Shown: in pieces, positions 58,235 to 64,000 of the stretch
Layout of the letters: each line of letters starts with the position of its first letter
Position numbering within the stretch: position 1 is the first letter of the stretch
DNA from: an uncultured Candidatus Puniceispirillum sp.
Lineage (GTDB): Bacteria; Pseudomonadota; Alphaproteobacteria; Puniceispirillales; Puniceispirillaceae
Assembly (NCBI GenBank): GCA_905182545.1
Contig: CAJJBY010000007.1
Coordinates: forward strand, 164,001-228,000
Direction: 5' to 3'
Length of the DNA stretch: 64,000 nucleotides
The notes under the pieces: generated by a model
The model's input: the letters and a program-made list of their open reading frames with translations, nothing else
Database searches by the model: none
What the model was told of the DNA's origin: nothing
Made by a program: the position numbers and the translations under genes

Positions 58235-60801
58235 ATGACCCAATATGATGCCCCCGCCATTGAACAGAAATGGCAAGATAAATGGGAACAGGCCGATTGT
58301 TTTACCGCCAGCATCGACCATGACAAACCAAAATATTATGTCCTTGAGATGTTTCCCTATCCGTCGGGGCGGATTCATATGGGGCATGTTCGCAATTACA
58401 CACTTGGCGATGTTGTTGCGCGTTACCGGCGCGCCAAGGGATTTAATGTTTTGCATCCGATGGGGTGGGATGCGTTTGGTCTGCCAGCAGAAAATGCGGC
58501 CATGGAGCGCGGTATTCATCCAGGCAAATGGACGATTGAAAATATCGCCGCCATGCGCACCCAGCTGAAAAGCATGGGGCTGTCCTATGATTGGTCGCGG
58601 GAATTTGCCACCTGTTCACCTGATTATTACCAGCATGAACAAAAGATGTTTTTGAAATTTCTCGAAGCTGGGCTTGCCTATCGCAAAGAAAGCTGGGTCA
58701 ATTGGGATCCGGTTGAAAACACCGTTCTGGCAAATGAACAGGTTGTTGATGGCTGTGGCTGGCGCTCAGGCGCACCGGTTGAACGCCGCCTCTTGTCACA
58801 ATGGTTTTTGAAAATCACTGATTTTGCCGACGAGCTTTTGGCCGCGATTGGCGATCTTGACCGCTGGCCCGACCGCGTAAGGCTGATGCAGCAGAACTGG
58901 ATTGGAAAATCAGAAGGCGCGCGTGTCCGCTTTTCAATTGACGGCAAGAATCCAAGCGATGCTGATCATATCGAGGTCTTTACCACGCGGCCCGATACAT
59001 TATTCGGCGCGTCATTTCTAGCCATCGCTGCCAATCACCCATTGGCGCTTGCGATTGGCAAAAATGTTCCAGCTGCGGCTGATTTCATCACTGAATGTGC
59101 CAAGCTTGGTACATCTGAAGCTGCTGTCGAAACAGCTGAGAAAAAAGGCTTTGATACCGGATTCAGGTTAGCCATCCGCTTGATCCAGCCATCAAACTGC
59201 CGGTTCATATCGCCAATTTCGTGCTGATGGATTATGGCACTGGCGCGATTTTTGGCTGTCCTGGCCATGACCAGCGCGATCTTGATTTTGCCAATGCTTA
59301 TGGGCTTAAAATTTTACCAGTGGTGTTGCCTGATGGTGAAGATGCAGCCAGTTTTACGGTAACCGACACGGCCTATACCGGCCCTGGAAAGCTGTTTAAT
59401 TCTGGCGCTTGGGATGGACTTGATATCGAGGCTGGCAAAGCCGCCGCTATTGCCGCAATTACCGCCGCCAACGCCGGCACTGGCGAGACAACTTACCGGC
59501 TTCGTGACTGGGGCGTATCGCGCCAGCGCTATTGGGGCTGTCCGATCCCGATCATCCATTGCAATGATTGCGGCGCTGTACCAGTGCCGGAAAAAGACCT
59601 TCCCGTTATCTTGCCTGACGATGTTGATTTTGGCGGCAGTGGCAATCCGCTGTCCAGCCATCCAAGCTGGAAACATACAAGCTGTCCGAAATGCGGTAAA
59701 GATGCCGAACGCGAACAAGATACATTCGACACATTTTTTGAGAGCTCATGGTATTTTCTGCGCTATGCCGATCCAACATCCAATGATGGCGTCAATGGTG
59801 AAGCTGCGGCGTATTGGCTGCCAGTTGATCAATATATTGGCGGGGTTGAACATGCGGTTCTGCATTTGCTTTATTCGCGCTTTTTCACCCGCGCATTGTC
59901 ACAAGTTGGCTATCTCGACCTTGGCGAGCCTTTTGCCGGCCTTATGACCCAAGGCATGGTTTGCCATCAAACCTTTCAAGATAAGGCCGGCAAATGGCTG
60001 TTCCCAACCGACGTTGTCAAACAGGGTGATGCATGGGTGCAAACCAGTGATGGCAGCAAGGTCACCGCAGGCCGCATCGAGAAGATGAGCAAGTCAAAAC
60101 GCAATGTCGTTGATCCTGAATTGATCATTAAGAATTATGGTGCCGATACGGCGCGGCTGTTCATGCTTTCAGATTCGCCACCTGAGCGCGATATGGAATG
60201 GACTGAATCGGGCGTTGAAGGCGCATCACGCTTTTTAAAGCGGGTCTGGCGCATGTCACAAGATACCGATCTAGCACCACTTGGTGCAGCCCCTTTGGCC
60301 GATAGCGCGGCAAGCGCGCTTGCCCTTGTGCGGATGGCGCATAAATCGATCATTGGCCTGTCGGCTGATATTGAAAATTTCCGCTTTAACCGCGCCGTGG
60401 CCCAGCTTCATATGCTTGCCAATGCGATTGCCGATGTTAAAGCCGCTGACAAGGGTGCCGCCGAGGCCAAACGGTTTGGCATTGAAACATTAACCCAGCT
60501 ATTGGCGCCTTTATCGCCGCATGTTGCCGAAGAAATCTGGCAGAATCTAGGCCATAGCGCGCTTTTGGCACAATCCGACTGGCCACAAGCCGATGCAAGC
60601 CTTGCCGCTGATAATGAAATCGAGATTGGCATTCAGGTGAATGGCAAGCTTCGTGATACCATCATGCTGCCGCGCGATTGCGAAGCTAATGATGCCGAGG
60701 AACGTGCGCTGGCATCACCAGCGATTATCCGCTATCTTGATGGCAAGACGCCAAGAAAAGTGATTGTGGTGAAAAACAGGATTATCAATGTGGTTATCTA
60801 G
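58235..60801 (+). CDS. leuS: leucyl-tRNA synthetase (one frameshift)
   Basis: Class I synthetase charging tRNA-Leu. The HIGH motif is in [20 protein letters not shown] (about residue 45) and KMSKS in [13 protein letters not shown] (about residue 620). The editing domain includes [14 protein letters not shown] and the [19 protein letters not shown] specificity region, and the C-terminal anticodon-binding helices end with [12 protein letters not shown]. The frame breaks near 59166: AGGTTAGCC lacks one G; with it the reading is [21 protein letters not shown]. Ribosome site AAGGA precedes 58235. Confidence 0.96.
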
Positions 60802-61317
60802 CCTATTTGGAACTATAGCTTCGATGCGGTCATTTCGGCTTGGCATCATCATGCTCTGCGGCCTGATTTTAACCAATTGTGGTGATGTAACCATTCGCCA
60901 GCTTGGCACCAAAAACCTGCAAAATCTGCAACAGATCGCGGTTAAAGACTGCTCTGGGCGCGAGGGTCAGCTCTATGGCCGCGAATTACGCAAATTGCTG
61001 CATATTGGCGGTAAAGCGGTTGAAAATTATGACCTGATTTCATCAATCTCGGTTAGCGCGTCAAGCACATTATCGGTTCAGGGCGCTAAGCTCGACATTG
61101 AAAAAAATGAGCATGACCGCCAGTTTTGAACTTCGCAACTTACCACCGGTGAAACGCTGATTGCCGATAGCATTACCGCTGATGCAACGCTTGGTGCCGT
61201 GACGTCACTTTATGGTCAGGATAAATCTGAAACCCATGCCCGCGAAAGGCTTGCCATCTTGCTGGCACAGCGTGTTGTGCGGCGGCTACAGCTTTATTTC
61301 CTGAACCAAAGCCAATA
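60788..61317 (+). CDS. lptE: LPS-assembly lipoprotein LptE (two frame breaks)
   Basis: Outer-membrane lipoprotein partner of LptD. The lipobox is in [14 protein letters not shown]; the start is 60788 or 60824 and the gene overlaps leuS slightly. The middle reads [16 protein letters not shown] and [14 protein letters not shown] seven-A run at 61101-61107 has one A too many (with six, [13 protein letters not shown]), and one base is missing near 61140 ([27 protein letters not shown]), after which the usual [21 protein letters not shown] end follows to 61317. Position between leuS and holA is the standard one for lptE. Confidence 0.87.
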
Positions 61318-61335
61318 GCCCACTATGGCCATCGG

Positions 61336-62355
61336 ATGAAAATCGCGCCGCGCCAAATCACCAGCTTTCTGGCCAAACCGCCAGCCGAAATAACCGCTGT
61401 TCTGTTTCATGGCAATGATTTAGGCATGATTAGCGAACGTGCCAAACAATTTGCCCATCTTTTCAGCGACAATCTTGATGATGTGTTTTCGGTGACCCGC
61501 CTGACCGGTGACATGCTGTCAGGCGAGGCGGGGTTGATTGCCGATTCAGCCGCTGCGATTCCGGCTTTTGGTGATCAACGTCTTGTTTTGGTCAAAGGCC
61601 GCGGTACGGAATTGCTTGAGGCTTGTAAAGTGGCGCTGGCCAAGCCGCTTGCCGATACAATCATCATTGTCGAAGCAAGTGAAACAACGACCAAACATGC
61701 GATTGTCAAACTTTTTGAAACCAGCAAGACCGCCGCATCAATTGGTTGCTATGCTGACAATATTGGCGATATCCGCGCATTGGCGACAAGTATATTTGCC
61801 GCTGATCAGGTCACGGCAAGCCGTGATGCGCTTGATATCATTGTTGAAAGGCTTGGCAGTGACCGCGCCTCATCGCGAAGCGAGATTGCAAAACTTGCCT
61901 TAATGGCAGGGCCAGGTGGCAAGCTTGACGCTGATGATGTGCGCATCGCGCTTGGCGATAGTGCGCTTTTGGCAATTGATGATATTGCCGATGCCCTTGC
62001 CAGCGGTGCGGTTGGCCGCCTGCAACAGGCGTTGCAAAAAGCATGGTATGAAGATGCCAATGCGGTGATGATCATCCGGGGTTGCCAAACCTATTTCCGG
62101 CAATTAGGCCTTGCCAGTCACGCCATGGCGGCAGGCCAATCAGCGCAAAATGCACTTCGCAGCCTGCGCCCACCACCGCATTTCAAGCTTCAAGACCGGC
62201 TTCAAGCGCATCTTCGGCGCTGGCGGCCAGATTTGGCAATGGATGTGGTGAATCGGCTGCAAGATATTGAATTACAATTGAAATCTGGCGGAATTAATGA
62301 TCAGCTTTGTACCGCGCAAAGCCTTCTTGGAATTTGCCTTCGCGCCCCGCGCTAG
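61336..62355 (+). CDS. holA: DNA polymerase III subunit delta
   Basis: Clamp-loader wrench subunit that opens the beta clamp. The 339-residue protein starts MKIAPRQITSFLAKPPAEITAVLFHGNDLGMISERA, matching HolA of alphaproteobacteria, with LVLVKGRGTELLEA, SIGCYADNIGDIRALATSIF and the C-terminal clamp-loader collar helices (SLRPPPHFKLQDRLQAHLRRW). No ATPase P-loop, as expected. Its stop overlaps the parB stop on the other strand. Confidence 0.93.
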   Translation: MKIAPRQITSFLAKPPAEITAVLFHGNDLGMISERAKQFAHLFSDNLDDVFSVTRLTGDMLSGEAGLIADSAAAIPAFGDQRLVLVKGRGTELLEACKVALAKPLADTIIIVEASETTTKHAIVKLFETSKTAASIGCYADNIGDIRALATSIFAADQVTASRDALDIIVERLGSDRASSRSEIAKLALMAGPGGKLDADDVRIALGDSALLAIDDIADALASGAVGRLQQALQKAWYEDANAVMIIRGCQTYFRQLGLASHAMAAGQSAQNALRSLRPPPHFKLQDRLQAHLRRWRPDLAMDVVNRLQDIELQLKSGGINDQLCTAQSLLGICLRAPR

Positions 62356-63291
62356 CGGATGCCAAGCTGCGCCAGTAAATTGGTCATCTGATCAAGCGAT
62401 TGGCAATCAATGGTGACCTTGCCGCGGTCTTTTGCCTCGTTCCAATCAATATGAAACGCCAGCCCCAGCTTTTCCGCTGCCTGTTTTTCAAGCGCTTTGA
62501 TATCGGCTGATTTTTCTGGCGGCTTGGATTTTTGACCGGCTTTGCCAGCGGGTTGTTTCGCCAAAGCTTCAGCTTGCCGCGCCGACAGACCCTTTGCCAC
62601 AATCATCTTGGCCAAAGCTTCGGCCTGATCATGGCCAATTAATGGCCGCGCTTGTCCCATGGTGATTTTCCGGTCAAGCAACAGGTTTTGAACCGAGGGC
62701 GGAAGCAGCAAAAGCCGCAAAAGATTAGCGATATGACTTCGTGATTTTCCAATTATATCAGATAGTTGTTCTTGTGTGTAGCGATTGGTTTCAAGCAATT
62801 TTTGATAGCCTTGCGACTCTTCGATCACGCTAAGGTCACTTCGCTGGATATTTTCGATCAGGGCGATTTCATAACATTCAGCATCGGTTAACTCACGAAT
62901 GATCGCTGGCACCTGATGGATTTTAGCCAATTGCGCCGCCCGCCAGCGCCGTTCACCAGCGACAAGCTGGTAACGCGATGGCTTGTCGGGAGTTGGCCGC
63001 AGCAAAATCGGCTGGACAATGCCTTTTTGCCGAATTGACGAAGCAAGCTCATCCAGACCAGCCTTATCAAACCGGCGTCGTGGCTGCCAAGGCCCGACAT
63101 TAATCCATTCAATCGGAATGTCCTGAAACCCGGTCGCCGCTGGCGCGCCGGCAGCATCAGATGATGATGCCGGTTGCGCCGGTGGCGGTGGCAATACCGC
63201 TATCACCAAGAAGCGATGACAGGCCACGGCCAAGCCCCCGCGAGGCGGTTTTTTTCGATGATGACGCAGCTGGCGGCGTTTTTGGCGACAT
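62352..63291 (-). CDS. parB: chromosome partitioning protein ParB (one frameshift)
   Basis: CTPase clamp that loads on parS and organises the origin. ATG 63291 gives MSPKTPPAASSSKKTASRGLGRGLSSLLGD, the usual ParB start. A one-base insertion near 63185-63195 then breaks the frame; the rest reads PPPPAQPASSSDAAG, IPIEWINVGPWQPRRRFD, LVAGERRWRAAQLAKI (CTP-binding GERR), ALIENIQRSDLSVIEESQGYQKLLE, and the helix-turn-helix TQEQLSDIIGKSRSHIANLLRLL. Stop at 62352. Start overlaps the parA stop (TAATG). Confidence 0.95.
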
Positions 63292-64000
63292 TAGGCAGCT
63301 TCCTTTTCTTGCTCGAGCAATTCGGCGGCAAGCGCGATATAGGCCTTTGACCCAGCGCAATTCAGATCATAAATCAAGACAGGCTGGCCAAAGGATGGCG
63401 CCTCAGATATGCGAACATTTCTAGGGATTACAGTATTATAGACAAGATTGCCAAGATGGGTGCGAACATCATTTGCAACCTGTTCAGATAATTTATTCCG
63501 GCCATCATACATGGTCAGAACGATGCCCTGCATCGCCAATTGCCGGTTTAATCCGCCTTGAACCGACGCGATTGTACGCATCAATTGCGACAAGCCTTCA
63601 AGCGCATAAAATTCGCATTGCAAGCGGCACCAGAACGCTATGAGCGGCACAAAGCGCATTCACCGTTAACAGGCCCAATGAGGGCGGGCAATCGATAATG
63701 ATATAATCATAACCCGCCGCAATTGGCTCAAGCGCATCCGCCAAACGGAATTCGCGCCGGTCAATCGTGGTCAGTTCAATTTCGGCAGCTGATAAATCAA
63801 CCACCGCCGCAATAATATCAAGGCCAGCAACATTGCTTTCCTGAATCGCAGCCTTTGCCGTCACTTCACCCGTAACAAGACGATAGCTATTCGCCGCGCG
63901 ATCATCTTCATCAACGCCAAGACCCGTACTGGCATTGCCTTGCGGGTCGAAATCAACAAGCAGAACACGCCGCCCACACGCCGCCAAGGCTGTTGCCAGA
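63291..64000 (-). CDS. parA: chromosome partitioning ATPase ParA, partial (one frameshift)
   Basis: Walker-type ATPase that moves ParB-parS complexes. The N-terminus with the deviant Walker A motif lies beyond the right edge; the first visible residues are LATALAACGRRVLLVDFDPQGNASTGLG (Walker A'), then YDYIIIDCPPSLGLLTVNAL (Walker B). One extra base near 63621 breaks the frame; without it VLVPLQCEFYALEGLSQLMRTI is restored, followed by GIVLTMYDGRNKLSEQVANDVR, IPRNVRISEAPSFGQPVLIYD and the stop at 63291. Confidence 0.95.

Overview
The window is chromosomal DNA from an alphaproteobacterium. The signs are the rpsP-rimM-trmD-rplS-leuC order next to ffh, the GANTC methyltransferase CcrM, a DUF3576-leuS-lptE-holA block next to parB-parA, an ETF-ubiquinone oxidoreductase, and envelope genes for a Gram-negative cell. 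Codon style and gene content resemble marine SAR116 (Puniceispirillum-like) bacteria, but that placement is inference.

Layout. 1-4.6 kb: translation and export genes on the minus strand (ffh, rpsP, rimM, trmD, rplS, start of leuC). 4.7-13.9 kb: a YdcF-like membrane protein facing a minus-strand series of aminotransferase, ftsK, lolA, xthA, dapF, mtaB and ftsY. 14.1-19 kb: gmhB and a UbiH-type hydroxylase, then a minus-strand group of thioredoxin-TPR, LON-domain, Trm112-like and DUF971 proteins, and a ProX-like deacylase. 19.2-23.7 kb: sugar genes (Gfo/Idh dehydrogenase, DegT aminotransferase), tRNA-Gly, an HldD-like epimerase and a GT9 heptosyltransferase. 23.7-27.4 kb: an accessory stretch with an Lrp-type regulator divergent from a MetY-like enzyme, lying between two diverged repeats that each end in a degraded copy of the tRNA-Gly 3' end. 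27.4-36 kb: small lipoprotein, FKBP-rhodanese fusion, gamma-glutamyltransferase, GMC oxidoreductase, a giant indolepyruvate:ferredoxin oxidoreductase and a VOC protein. 36-42.4 kb: ugd, galU, phosphomannomutase and malate synthase G. 42.4-52.5 kb: ccrM, rnhB, moaB, lytic transglycosylase, uracil-DNA glycosylase, ETF-QO, TPR lipoprotein, ispE and tRNA-Gln. 52.5-64 kb: an isocitrate/isopropylmalate dehydrogenase family gene, response regulator, ribA, yggS, a broken porin, DUF3576 lipoprotein, leuS, lptE, holA, parB and parA (cut by the window end).

A dominant property is the number of single-base frame breaks in genes that should be essential (rpsP, rimM, ffh, ispE, ribA, leuS, lptE, parA, parB and others), several of them in short homopolymers. 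Together they look like uncorrected sequencing or assembly indels rather than gene decay. I therefore annotate these genes over their full reconstructed spans and state where each break lies. The porin at 56.6-57.4 kb is much more damaged and is called a pseudogene or misassembly.

I did not find a clearly new defence, mobile or RNA system. The observations most worth a second look are the tRNA-Gly-derived repeats around the metY/Lrp module, the pair of GANTC sites just upstream of ccrM, the repeat-encoded acidic tail of ribosomal protein S16, and the FKBP-rhodanese fusion.
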